From Pectinatus haikarae (GTDB lineage: Bacteria; Bacillota; Negativicutes; Selenomonadales; Selenomonadaceae): a stretch of DNA of 64,000 nucleotides. Below are positions 9,045 through 18,092 of this stretch, in pieces. Numbering within the stretch: the first letter of the stretch is position 1; each line of letters opens with the position of its first letter. Both the position numbers and the translations under genes were made by a program. The DNA lies in NCBI RefSeq assembly GCF_015732185.1, contig NZ_WIQM01000016.1, positions 186,001 to 250,000 of the forward strand, given 5' to 3'. Under the pieces are notes generated by a model. It made no database searches, was not told the origin of the DNA, and saw only the letters and a list, made by a program, of their open reading frames with translations.

Positions 9045-10699
9045 GGCTGTTGCTCATCCTTCCAGTCAACAAAGGAAAACCCAGCTCTCAGCAAGTTATC
9101 TGCCAGCTCTTCGAGCTCTTCCGAACTTTTTACTTCTTCCGGTACGAAATAGCGGCGTCGGTTGTCGTTGAAAAGTGCCGAAATGGACCCTAGAAAATCC
9201 GACAGTCGAGGGTATTCGTACTGATTCAAATACACCTTGTCTTCCTTATAAATTCTGTCAATAAGACTGCTACTAGGAAACCTGTTAGCTAAGTGCACCC
9301 CAACGATGGAATGGCGAAGCTCGCTTAGTTGATTGAATTCTTGTTCAAATTGGCTGTGATTGTTCTTATTCGTAATAAGCTTTGAGATGTCTAAAGATAT
9401 CTTAAGTCGGAGTTTCAGTTCCTTAGCCAGCGTCCTTATCTTGATAATATCCTTGGTTGTTTGCATCAGGTAGCTCGGCTTTGCTTTATGTCTTTGCGGT
9501 CCGTTAACCAGAGCAATGGTGATACCATCGTACTTCTTCAGTTTTTTCTCCAGTTGGCTGTACCTGGCAAAAAACTCTTTTTCGGTGTACATCGGGCCTC
9601 GAAGAGGTGAGAACAATTCCAAAGCGTTTGGCGGACCGTATGCTGCGAAGCTTTCCTGCAAATTGGTTATTACACGGGTCAACTGCCCGTCGTCTTTCCA
9701 GATAAGATCATTTTCCTTGTCATATGAAAGACGTAAGATATATGGTCCGCCGGGGTCGGCCTTCAAAGCCCCAGTTGTCGTTTCCACAAATACACTAGAG
9801 CTCTTGATGTCCTCCGGATAGTCAATCCCTTTATTGATTACGGGAAGCAGAATGTTCATGTTGCGGACGATGTTAACCCGCCCCGTGTTGACACAAAGAT
9901 TCACATATTCCGGCCAGTATTCTGCATCTTCGACCCAGCTATGCACCCAATCATACATGATTAACATTTCCAGTTCGCCTTTACGGCCTTCAATGAATGG
10001 CCTATGGCAATTGTCTTTATATATTTCGTCGACTCCGAAGGGATTGTTATTATAACGGTGATTGTACCGATTAATATGGTAATGCTGCTCAGTACTCCTA
10101 TCGTAGATGCTCTCTACATATTTTTCGTAATATTGATAAGCGATTTCACCGGCAAAGCCAAATAAGTTTACCTTGAATTCCGCATATGTATCCTTTATCC
10201 AAGAAAGCAAGGCTTCGTCCAAATACTTATATCCAGTACGAGAAGGTTTCTCTGTTTCACGTTCCTTTAGCTCTTGCACCAAGATGATAAGCTCTTCCTT
10301 GTGTTCGGCTAACCCCATATCCTGTATTTTGCGATCTTCACAAAACTTGTTAATCATATTTTCAAAATCATCCCTGCTATAAAACAGATCCATATACTCA
10401 TAGCTTTTTAAATGAGATTTTAGCGTTCTGTCAATTCGTGATTTATATTTTTTATAGTACTCGATAATAAAGTCTTTACTGCGGAGTAAGGTGTCAGCAA
10501 TTTCTTTTTCTACCCTCGCCGCCGACTGCTCGAGTTTTATCGTCTCGTAATCATATTCCTCTGGGTTTAGATACGTGTTGAAGTATTCCACTACACATTT
10601 CATTACAGCGGCCATGTTTTCCGCATGATTCTTAAAGTCGAACTCATCGAGTTTCTTCTTTTTTTTCATTTGAGAAATGTACTGCTCAACTGTTAGCAT
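9041..10699 (-). CDS. Unknown 552-aa protein (first gene of a two-gene module)
   Basis: The start at 10699 follows a strong site (GAGGGGTGAAGTGG). The N-terminal third is helical and Lys/Glu/Tyr-rich. A Tyr/Asn/His-rich stretch lies near residues 200-225. The C-terminal part (from about residue 370: ALELFSPLRGPMY, then GITIALVNGP, LRLKISLDISKL and SIVGVHLANRF) has a beta-alpha alternation reminiscent of a TIM-barrel of the sugar-isomerase/AP-endonuclease type, but I see no decisive catalytic motif. It overlaps the next gene by 4 bp. Placed among defence genes with no known function, the pair is a candidate for an undescribed defence module. This is inference. Confidence 0.55.
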   Translation of the reverse strand: MLTVEQYISQMKKKKKLDEFDFKNHAENMAAVMKCVVEYFNTYLNPEEYDYETIKLEQSAARVEKEIADTLLRSKDFIIEYYKKYKSRIDRTLKSHLKSYEYMDLFYSRDDFENMINKFCEDRKIQDMGLAEHKEELIILVQELKERETEKPSRTGYKYLDEALLSWIKDTYAEFKVNLFGFAGEIAYQYYEKYVESIYDRSTEQHYHINRYNHRYNNNPFGVDEIYKDNCHRPFIEGRKGELEMLIMYDWVHSWVEDAEYWPEYVNLCVNTGRVNIVRNMNILLPVINKGIDYPEDIKSSSVFVETTTGALKADPGGPYILRLSYDKENDLIWKDDGQLTRVITNLQESFAAYGPPNALELFSPLRGPMYTEKEFFARYSQLEKKLKKYDGITIALVNGPQRHKAKPSYLMQTTKDIIKIRTLAKELKLRLKISLDISKLITNKNNHSQFEQEFNQLSELRHSIVGVHLANRFPSSSLIDRIYKEDKVYLNQYEYPRLSDFLGSISALFNDNRRRYFVPEEVKSSEELEELADNLLRAGFSFVDWKDEQQP

Positions 10700-10878
10700 G
10701 TTTCCACTTCACCCCTCTGAAATTGCCTTTCTGGGATTGTATCAACTTAAATCCGGCATAATTTTACAATATATTTCAAAATCAAATTAGCACATCTGCG
10801 CCAAAAGTGCAAAAAACGGCAAAGGTTATTGCTTCCTTTACCGGCTATCCGATATTATGATTGCCATCCACAACCAAT

Positions 10879-11031
10879 TCATTTGTACAAGTTTTGTTCT
10901 TCATACTCTCTATACTTTTCAAGAACACTCAAAGCTTTTTCCTTAAGACGCTCTACCAGTTCTTCATGCCTTTTGTCGATTGTCAACCAAAGCTCTCCGT
11001 ATTGCTTGGCAAATGCCTTAAACAGTACGTC
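10879..11031 (-). pseudogene. C-terminal remnant of a helical protein
   Basis: Reading the minus strand from 11031 to the TGA at 10879-10881 gives about 50 codons (DVLFKAFAKQYGELWLTIDK... ending ..REYEEQNLYK) with the composition of a real helical protein. There is no start codon with a ribosome binding site, and an in-frame TAA lies just before it. It looks like the 3' end of a gene destroyed when neighbouring modules were exchanged. The rest of 10700-11118 shows nothing else. Confidence 0.45.
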
Positions 11032-11118
11032 TTAATGTACCTTTTTTACACTAAGTTGTTAATTCCCAAATCAATCCTTATAATCGCATCATTATGAATT
11101 TCGTAATATATATTTATA

Positions 11119-14100
11119 TCAGCTAACACCCTGCATCATAAGGGGCCAAGGACGCCCAGATTCAATATCCGGATGACGCGGCTCAGTGTCAACAATTCCA
11201 TATTCATCGCGCAATTCGTCAATTAGTTCCAGGCACGATACTGCAACATTGGCCGCAATATTGGTTTTCTTAACCATTGCAAAGAGTTTTTTTCGCAGAG
11301 CCGACACATCGACGCTATAGTATTCATAGACGTGCGGCAATGTTTTTTTACCCACAGCTATTTCATTTATCATTCCTTCCAACACCCAATCAAATTTAAG
11401 GTCTTCCTCACCATAGCTCTGTACTAATACCAATAACCCCTCTTCATCTGCAATCTCTGCTATTAAGGGCTTTATTCGAGACTTTGCGGTAGCAGAGAGT
11501 TGCCCATAACGCTGTAATAAATTGTGATATACATCAGGATGGCGAGCGATTAAATCTGGTATACTTCCTGAAAGCAGTCCCTGCTGGTTTCCGGCCACCT
11601 TACCGCTACAGACTAAGTCAAGAATCCTTGTGACTGACGAATCCGTATCACGTAAAACTACTGCATTTAGCCAATAGTAATCTTTATAAAATCGTGGATC
11701 ACCCTCCGCCAATTTGAACAAAGATAACTCCGCCCGCGTATTCGGGGCATGCGCAAGAGAAGCTAATAATTCTTGGAACCTGTAAGGCTCTTTAAGATGT
11801 TCTTTCCCCAAATCTAAAGCTTCATCCAGGGCCTCTGGCTGATCGGAAAAAGGTAATAGTTGCAGCCATTCTACAAGCTGATTATGATGCTCATCCAGCA
11901 ACCATGGTTTCTTCTTAGCCTCTTCTAATAAATCTTTCAGCCCTTGGATAACTATATCGGCTTCTATTTTGTATCCTGCAATAACGAGCGATCTTAAAAG
12001 TTCAAGCTTTTCTGATAGCGGCAACGGTACATGCAAAAGTTCAAAAGCAATAGAACCCCTATCACCATGAGGCATACTTAATGCTATCTTGGCAAGTTTT
12101 AAAACATGTCGGTATTCTTTATCGCCGCAATTAGATGAGTTGATATTATGTATAGCAGAAAAAATCGCTTCAGCAAAAGGTGATAGTGATTCATAGATTA
12201 CATCCTCTTGCTGGCGTCGTAGATGACGGGCAGCTACTTCTGAGAAATCGGGCCATGGTTTAAAAACTTTCCTCTCATAATCGTCCTGTTGTTTATCCCA
12301 GATAATTTTAAGCACATATGCTGCCTCAATACCAAAGTCAAGATCGGATAGGTATCGAAGCATTAATTGAATGACCTTATCTCCGCTAATAGCTGAAAAA
12401 GCATCTTTGTAAATGTTAGTATAGCAAATAGTAGTCTCTTGAAAAGCATATCGATTCCTTGGGTTTGCAGCAAATTCATACTTTGCCTGTTTCCATTGTG
12501 AAAGGTCTTCCAGCAGAAGACTTTGTAGCCCTTCAAAGAACTCTGGCTTTGGAAAAAATGATATTACTCGAACAACTGACGAAAGTTGTTCACGGCTTGC
12601 AGGTAGCGATTTCAGCACCTCAACCCATTGATTAACGGTCTTAACAAGAAATTCTTGAAGTCCTTCATCCGTATTTAATAATTCTGCTTCGTTCTTTTGA
12701 GCATGTCGTGCCAGAATATCTGCTAAAAGTGCAATAACATGCGGCTCATGGGTGTTACTATACGACTGTAGTGTCGTCAGGATTGATACAGGCTGACTGT
12801 AACTAATGCGGTCAATTAAACGCCAGTATTCGCTTCTCGTTATCTCTTCGACCGGTCCGTCCATTTCCTGAATTTTTTTGTCAAGTTTAATCAGCTTTTC
12901 GATGAGAATACTTACCGTCTTTGGCCCAGCTATCACAGTCGCCTCGTCTGCAAAACGATTTTCTTGGGAAGTATTAACAATTAAGTCAATAATGGCCCCT
13001 TCTTCGACTACTCCTGCGTCCCTTAATAAGTCAATTGATCCGTAAGGGGTTTTGCTTCCATTCTCAATACGACACAGAATTCCCCTTTTGACCTCTTGAA
13101 GATATTGTTCCTTTGCCTTTACTAATGTCCAATAGGCGTTATTATCATCTAATGGGAACTCATCCGATACTATGATATCTTCAACTTGCTTTCTAATATA
13201 AGGGCTGATTTCACCATCATTAACAAGCAAACTCAGTTTTTTTAATACATTGGTTTCTTCTGTAATATATGTTAGGTGTTCTTTTTTCCATCGTTCCGCA
13301 ATTTCGGCGTCAGTAATTTCATTCGTATAATTGCTACAAGCAAGCATCTGCCAAATGTCTTCCCTCGCGACTTTGATAATCGCAATGGCAAACCGCTCTG
13401 CACGCCGAAACAAAAGAGCCTCTATCACTGCAAATTGTACTTTGGTACTCGTTTCTAGCTTGGCAAGATTTGTAACAAAGTTTATTCCATCAAGGCCACT
13501 CTCCATAGCGATTTCTGCCAAGACACTTTCACGCACTTCTTCAGGTACAATGGCCAGTCGTTCTTGGATACTAGCGCCCAAGACGCTAGGTCGGAATTGC
13601 CGAGCGACACGAAGGGCTTTTAAATGTATTTGGTCATCAGCATAGGTGACTAATGGCCAAATCTGTTCCGCAAATTCCGGACGTCCAGTAGTGATCATAA
13701 AGCCAATTGCCCGATCCACTTCACCTTGTTTATGCCAACGTAAAGCGAAAGCCTTAATCTTATCTTGAATAATGTCCCAGACGTCCGTCGATGATCTATA
13801 AATCATTTCTGCGGCAAGCATTGGATCGACCGAAATAGACTGCAAAATTGCAGCAGCAACTGCTTTAACACTCTGGGGATCACGATAAGATAATCGTTCA
13901 CACGCAAAAAGGATTGGCTCCTCCCATAAAGGCAAATTAAGAACATTGAAGCTCAGTTGTTTTCCGGCTTCCACATCACCGGCTTCTGCTGCTAGTATCA
14001 TTTTCTCGACATCCAAAGAAGCATACCACTCTTGGATTTGCTGGTGTTGGAAGGAGATTCCGCCACTTCCACCTGACCTAACCAACAAATGCTGATTTAC

Positions 14101-15528
14101 TAGCGTATCAATAACATCCTGTGGCTCCGGCCGATTCGTTATCTGCCCTCCTGTTACTAAATCATTTTCAATCTGACTAATTACGGCACGTGCCATATCC
14201 TCCCGAATTACGGTATTGGAAATACTGGTGGCCTTTGAAGCCAATCCTGCAAGAAATACCTGATGACAGCCAAAAAGCTTTTGCCTTAAAATTAAAGCCC
14301 GTTCCTGCACCCTCTCGTATTCTGCGACAAAACGGTTTAGTACTTCTTCTTTAGTAGTCGGCATTTTCCCAGAAGTAGCATAGGTAAGCAACCAATTCAA
14401 ATAAAGGGGGATTGCTACCAGTTCCCTCACCCCATCCGTTTGCCATGCTTGCTCTAACAATGCTATTCCATTGTCTCCAAGCAATACATGAGCAATCTCC
14501 TTCTGTTGTTCATCAGAAAATGTGTTAAGTTCAAGTTTGGGTCCAGCAATCGACAAATCCCCTACCTGGGGTCTTGTACTGATAGCTATCCTGATACGAG
14601 GAAATTCACGCTGAAGGGTTTTTATTTGGCGATTGACACGAAGCTTCGCTTCATAATCAAGTTCATTCCAACCATCCAACATAAGCTGTAACCGACCATG
14701 ACATGCAAGCAGCATAAAGTGTTGTTCACGGAAATTACGAAAAGCATTCCTCTGGATAAGCATTTTAAAAAAGGTGTCTGATTGCATTGACCATTCTGCG
14801 AGCGGAATAACAACAGCTATCCCGCCTTCCGATGCGAGAATAGTATCTGCAAGCTGTATCATTGTTGTCGTTTTCCCAAGCCCCGGTGCGGCAACAATGG
14901 AAATTTCATTGACAATTTTCATTGCAGCCGCGATGCCTGCCAGGCTAAATACATGGACGCCGTTAGTGTCCTTCGAAGTCATATTAATAGGAACTACGTG
15001 TTTTGGCCAACTCTGCTCGTTCTTGAAATGCTCGATATCTATTCTAGCGGCGCTACGTAGTCGCACTGTCACTTCCTCAAGATCATCATCCTGAGGCAAT
15101 GAAAGACTTCGAATTATTTTAAGATCATCTTCATCCATCTCGACAGGAATTTTTCTTAGGAGCTGAGCATCAATGCTTGACCCTGCAATTGCAGCAAAAG
15201 ATTGGCTCTCAGCTGTACGTTTCCAATCATTCAGCCGTGAAACGGAAAATGCGTCTTCATCACGATCTATGAGAATTGAGCAATTGCTACAGAGCCAAAT
15301 ACCATTAGTAATATTTTTTCTCTGGTCTGGACTAAGTGCTGGATCATATCTGGGCCCACCGGGAGCAGCAGCAGTAATATGTGCCGCTATCCCAGTAATA
15401 ATGACACCTTCGCTACCGGACTTTGCGCCGATTGTGGCCCGTCGGCAATTAGGATTTGAACATAGCCAGGCAACGCGCTTTGCAAGTTCATCTTTCGTTT
15501 TTTGTGTGAAATCGTCTCTATTAGACAT
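11119..15528 (-). CDS. HNH endonuclease / NACHT-type STAND NTPase with long repeat region
   Basis: I chose ATG 15528 (MSNRDDFTQK), giving 1469 aa. A longer frame exists to 15567, but only from a TTG. Residues 15-105 form a Zn-bound HNH nuclease-like domain: CSNPNC (Cys23, Cys28), IAAHITAAAPGGPRYD (His50), NGIWLCSNC (Cys80, Cys83), then FSVSRLNDWK. Residues of about 195-400 form a NACHT/STAND NTPase with Walker A APGLGKTTT (Lys219) and Walker B LQLMLDGWNEL (Asp285). The last 900 or so residues are helical and probably HEAT/TPR-like repeats, the usual sensing part. This nuclease-NTPase-sensor layout is that of bacterial NLR-like antiphage proteins (Avs, bNACHT). The AlbA_2 gene lies 44 bp upstream on the same strand, so they probably form an operon. 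Confidence 0.8.
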   Translation of the reverse strand: MSNRDDFTQKTKDELAKRVAWLCSNPNCRRATIGAKSGSEGVIITGIAAHITAAAPGGPRYDPALSPDQRKNITNGIWLCSNCSILIDRDEDAFSVSRLNDWKRTAESQSFAAIAGSSIDAQLLRKIPVEMDEDDLKIIRSLSLPQDDDLEEVTVRLRSAARIDIEHFKNEQSWPKHVVPINMTSKDTNGVHVFSLAGIAAAMKIVNEISIVAAPGLGKTTTMIQLADTILASEGGIAVVIPLAEWSMQSDTFFKMLIQRNAFRNFREQHFMLLACHGRLQLMLDGWNELDYEAKLRVNRQIKTLQREFPRIRIAISTRPQVGDLSIAGPKLELNTFSDEQQKEIAHVLLGDNGIALLEQAWQTDGVRELVAIPLYLNWLLTYATSGKMPTTKEEVLNRFVAEYERVQERALILRQKLFGCHQVFLAGLASKATSISNTVIREDMARAVISQIENDLVTGGQITNRPEPQDVIDTLVNQHLLVRSGGSGGISFQHQQIQEWYASLDVEKMILAAEAGDVEAGKQLSFNVLNLPLWEEPILFACERLSYRDPQSVKAVAAAILQSISVDPMLAAEMIYRSSTDVWDIIQDKIKAFALRWHKQGEVDRAIGFMITTGRPEFAEQIWPLVTYADDQIHLKALRVARQFRPSVLGASIQERLAIVPEEVRESVLAEIAMESGLDGINFVTNLAKLETSTKVQFAVIEALLFRRAERFAIAIIKVAREDIWQMLACSNYTNEITDAEIAERWKKEHLTYITEETNVLKKLSLLVNDGEISPYIRKQVEDIIVSDEFPLDDNNAYWTLVKAKEQYLQEVKRGILCRIENGSKTPYGSIDLLRDAGVVEEGAIIDLIVNTSQENRFADEATVIAGPKTVSILIEKLIKLDKKIQEMDGPVEEITRSEYWRLIDRISYSQPVSILTTLQSYSNTHEPHVIALLADILARHAQKNEAELLNTDEGLQEFLVKTVNQWVEVLKSLPASREQLSSVVRVISFFPKPEFFEGLQSLLLEDLSQWKQAKYEFAANPRNRYAFQETTICYTNIYKDAFSAISGDKVIQLMLRYLSDLDFGIEAAYVLKIIWDKQQDDYERKVFKPWPDFSEVAARHLRRQQEDVIYESLSPFAEAIFSAIHNINSSNCGDKEYRHVLKLAKIALSMPHGDRGSIAFELLHVPLPLSEKLELLRSLVIAGYKIEADIVIQGLKDLLEEAKKKPWLLDEHHNQLVEWLQLLPFSDQPEALDEALDLGKEHLKEPYRFQELLASLAHAPNTRAELSLFKLAEGDPRFYKDYYWLNAVVLRDTDSSVTRILDLVCSGKVAGNQQGLLSGSIPDLIARHPDVYHNLLQRYGQLSATAKSRIKPLIAEIADEEGLLVLVQSYGEEDLKFDWVLEGMINEIAVGKKTLPHVYEYYSVDVSALRKKLFAMVKKTNIAANVAVSCLELIDELRDEYGIVDTEPRHPDIESGRPWPLMMQGVS

Positions 15529-15572
15529 AACTAAACTTCTGCCCCCAAAGCTCAAAAATCCCGTCAATTTTA

Positions 15573-16742
15573 TTACACATGAGAATAATCGTTACGAAAT
15601 TCTACCAACATTTCATTGAGTACACGACCTGCTTTTAACCTTTTAATAATCTCGTCCCGCGATCGTTTATTCTCTGCCTCAATCCAGCCATACTCCTCAG
15701 GAATCTGTTCGACTCTTTTTATCATCTCTTCTTTCTTCCCGTAAATAAATGAGACAAAATCATCTTTTTCTCTGTCATCCTTAAATATAAGGATAACCTC
15801 ATAAAATCGCTCGCACGCATACTTCGCTTCTTCACTATCTTCTCTGAGCAAGAATTTATGGAGCATGTAGGAAATTTCACTTTTCAGATAATATTTGAAA
15901 GAGTAAGTAATATCCATTTTATATTTATCAAATTTTAGAAATCCCCATTCTGGTACAGTCGTCATAAAACGTCCGCTATCTAAGGTGACAATTCGACATC
16001 CATATAAACGCGTTTCAAAATATTTGATATTCACATACCCATAATTAACCGAAGAATTACACATTGCATATGCATAAAATTCAGGCTTTCCTCGTTCATC
16101 ATCTTCTTCATCATCAAATACAATAGTATACTCAGGATTATATTTGCTATAGTAAAAATTCTCCTCTTTAATCCATTCCTCTTTATTTTTCAGTTTTTTT
16201 ATGAAACGTTCTAACGGAACTGTAGTTAATCCAAACCTTTTTTTCCATAAATACTCTGTGTGGTCAATGTCCGCACTTTTATCAATATCGGTATTCGTAT
16301 CACAGACTCTTGTGTATATATGATAGGCTCGTACAATCCGCCGCTGATCCTTATCCTTATAATCTTCTATTAAATAATAGGGCGTATCTGACGTATTTTT
16401 AACAATAAGTACATCAATCTCATGATCTTGGATATTGAGGGTCCTTAATTCAATACGCGGACGAATCCCTGAGACAAATTTCTTGCTTTTTAACTGATTT
16501 ATAATCTCTTGCTGATTTCTACGCCCTGGATCAGCCTCTACACCAACAATATTACCAGTTTTATCTACAACTCCATATATAATATAAGCGTCTCTATCAG
16601 CGCGATTATTGGCCATACAGATAATATCGTGCAATAAATCAGCGGTATTGGCGTGATGCTTTTCTTTAAAGTCCCAATAATCATCTTCTCGTTTACTCAA
16701 AATCAAACTTTCAATTTCCTCTTGCAGTTCGTTTATATTCAT
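15573..16742 (-). CDS. Schlafen/AlbA_2-domain protein
   Basis: ATG 16742 (MNINELQEEI) follows GGGAGAG with a 5-nt spacer and gives 389 aa. Residues 1-140 match the AlbA_2 (Schlafen AAA_4-type) domain: DDYWDFKEKHH, DIICMANNRADRDAYIIYGV, VGVEADPG, IDVLIVKN. These domains bind nucleic acid and occur in helicase regulators and in conflict systems. The remaining 250 residues are not recognised; an acidic stretch, DDEEDDERGKPE, is near residue 210. The gene lies directly before the HNH-NACHT gene with a 44-bp gap, suggesting a two-gene defence operon. Whether it is a regulator, a second effector or an unrelated passenger cannot be told from sequence. Confidence 0.7.
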   Translation of the reverse strand: MNINELQEEIESLILSKREDDYWDFKEKHHANTADLLHDIICMANNRADRDAYIIYGVVDKTGNIVGVEADPGRRNQQEIINQLKSKKFVSGIRPRIELRTLNIQDHEIDVLIVKNTSDTPYYLIEDYKDKDQRRIVRAYHIYTRVCDTNTDIDKSADIDHTEYLWKKRFGLTTVPLERFIKKLKNKEEWIKEENFYYSKYNPEYTIVFDDEEDDERGKPEFYAYAMCNSSVNYGYVNIKYFETRLYGCRIVTLDSGRFMTTVPEWGFLKFDKYKMDITYSFKYYLKSEISYMLHKFLLREDSEEAKYACERFYEVILIFKDDREKDDFVSFIYGKKEEMIKRVEQIPEEYGWIEAENKRSRDEIIKRLKAGRVLNEMLVEFRNDYSHV

Positions 16743-16957
16743 ATAAACTCTCCCAAAAATATTAATATACATACCATTTTGAAACCTAGTAAAATAAGCT
16801 AATTACTTTCGCTTAGATTACCTTATATAACTAATCATCTTGTAAAAACTACGCTTTCCTCCGATATCGTAACTCACTTCTGAAGATTTTGTTTGTACTG
16901 AGAGTCTGACCATTTATTAACTAAATCATCTAAATAGAAGATATTTCAAATATATTA

Positions 16958-17968
16958 TTAGCGTGGTGATTTGTTATTTTTTTCACCCAACAATTTCATT
17001 TCCATATCTTCCAATGCCTTTATATAATCTTTTTCGGCCTTTGAAACATCACCTAAATGCAATATCTTATATTTTTTATACTCTTCTTTCGCTTTTAGTT
17101 CAGCCGTTTTAGTACTAATTTTTCCGGAATGAGTAAGAATTTCATGCTTAGACAATTTCAGAAATCCATCTAATGCGTCAATCCAATCTGACATATACAT
17201 AGGTATCCTTCTACGAGCCTGCATTTCTGCAAATTCAAGATAAGCAGAAACTACACTGTTTAATGCAGATAATTCATCTTCAGTGCAATAGTTTTTTGCT
17301 ACTAATGCGTCAGCTTGCGTAGGCTGTTCTCCCTTGAAACTAAGTATACCCATATAAGGTTTGTCTGCATCTGCCGAATAATAAATTTTTTCTGCTGCAG
17401 TCTGTCCATGTGCTGCCCAATGCATTTTATTCTGCACAGTTTTGAAAAACAACGCAGAGGCTTCCATTCTCGGATCATAATCAACACTGGTTGCATAGAT
17501 ATCAAGAACCTTTCTCCAAAACACTTTTTCTGAGGAACGGATGTCACGGATACGCTCCAGTAATTCATCAAAATAAATTCCACCGCCATTATTTTTTAAA
17601 AAATCATCATTTATGGCAAATCCTTTTTTCATATACTCTTTCAAAACATTGTTTGCCCAAATCCTAAACTGAGTGCCTCGTAAAGATTTTACACGATAGC
17701 CCACAGAAATAATAACGTCTAAGTTATAATAGTCAACTTGATATGTTTTTCCATCCGCAGCAGTTGTTGCAAAATTTGCAACAACTGAATCTCTTATTAA
17801 TTCGCCTTCTTTAAATATATTTTTTATGTGACGTGAGATGGTAGACTTGTCTCGTTGAAATAGCTCTGCCATTCCATCAATCGAGAGCCAAACAGTATCG
17901 TTATCAAAGGTAGTTTCTATTTTAGTCAGACCATCTTCAGTTTTATACATTATAATTTCAGAATTCAT
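16958..17968 (-). CDS. RhuM-family protein
   Basis: I chose ATG 17968 (MNSEIIMYKTEDG), 7 nt after GAGG; a GTG two codons upstream is an alternative. The 336-aa protein matches the virulence RhuM family: VWLSIDGMAELFQRDKSTIS near the N-terminus, DYYNLDVIISVGYRVKSLRG, FRIWANNVLKEYMKKGFAIND, and later FFKTVQNKMHWAAHGQTAAE. RhuM proteins are common cargo of genomic islands and resemble KilA/antirepressor-type DNA-binding proteins, but their function is not established. It stands alone, between the AlbA_2 gene and coiled-coil copy B, with its own leader. Confidence 0.85.
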   Translation of the reverse strand: MNSEIIMYKTEDGLTKIETTFDNDTVWLSIDGMAELFQRDKSTISRHIKNIFKEGELIRDSVVANFATTAADGKTYQVDYYNLDVIISVGYRVKSLRGTQFRIWANNVLKEYMKKGFAINDDFLKNNGGGIYFDELLERIRDIRSSEKVFWRKVLDIYATSVDYDPRMEASALFFKTVQNKMHWAAHGQTAAEKIYYSADADKPYMGILSFKGEQPTQADALVAKNYCTEDELSALNSVVSAYLEFAEMQARRRIPMYMSDWIDALDGFLKLSKHEILTHSGKISTKTAELKAKEEYKKYKILHLGDVSKAEKDYIKALEDMEMKLLGEKNNKSPR

Positions 17969-18092
17969 ATGCACACCTCGTACTTATTTTTTTATTATAA
18001 ATGTTTCTCCGAAATATTTCCATTAATATATATATAAATTATCCGAGTTTTGGATATATCCCCGCTAGTCATTTTGGCATCATAGCAAAGTT

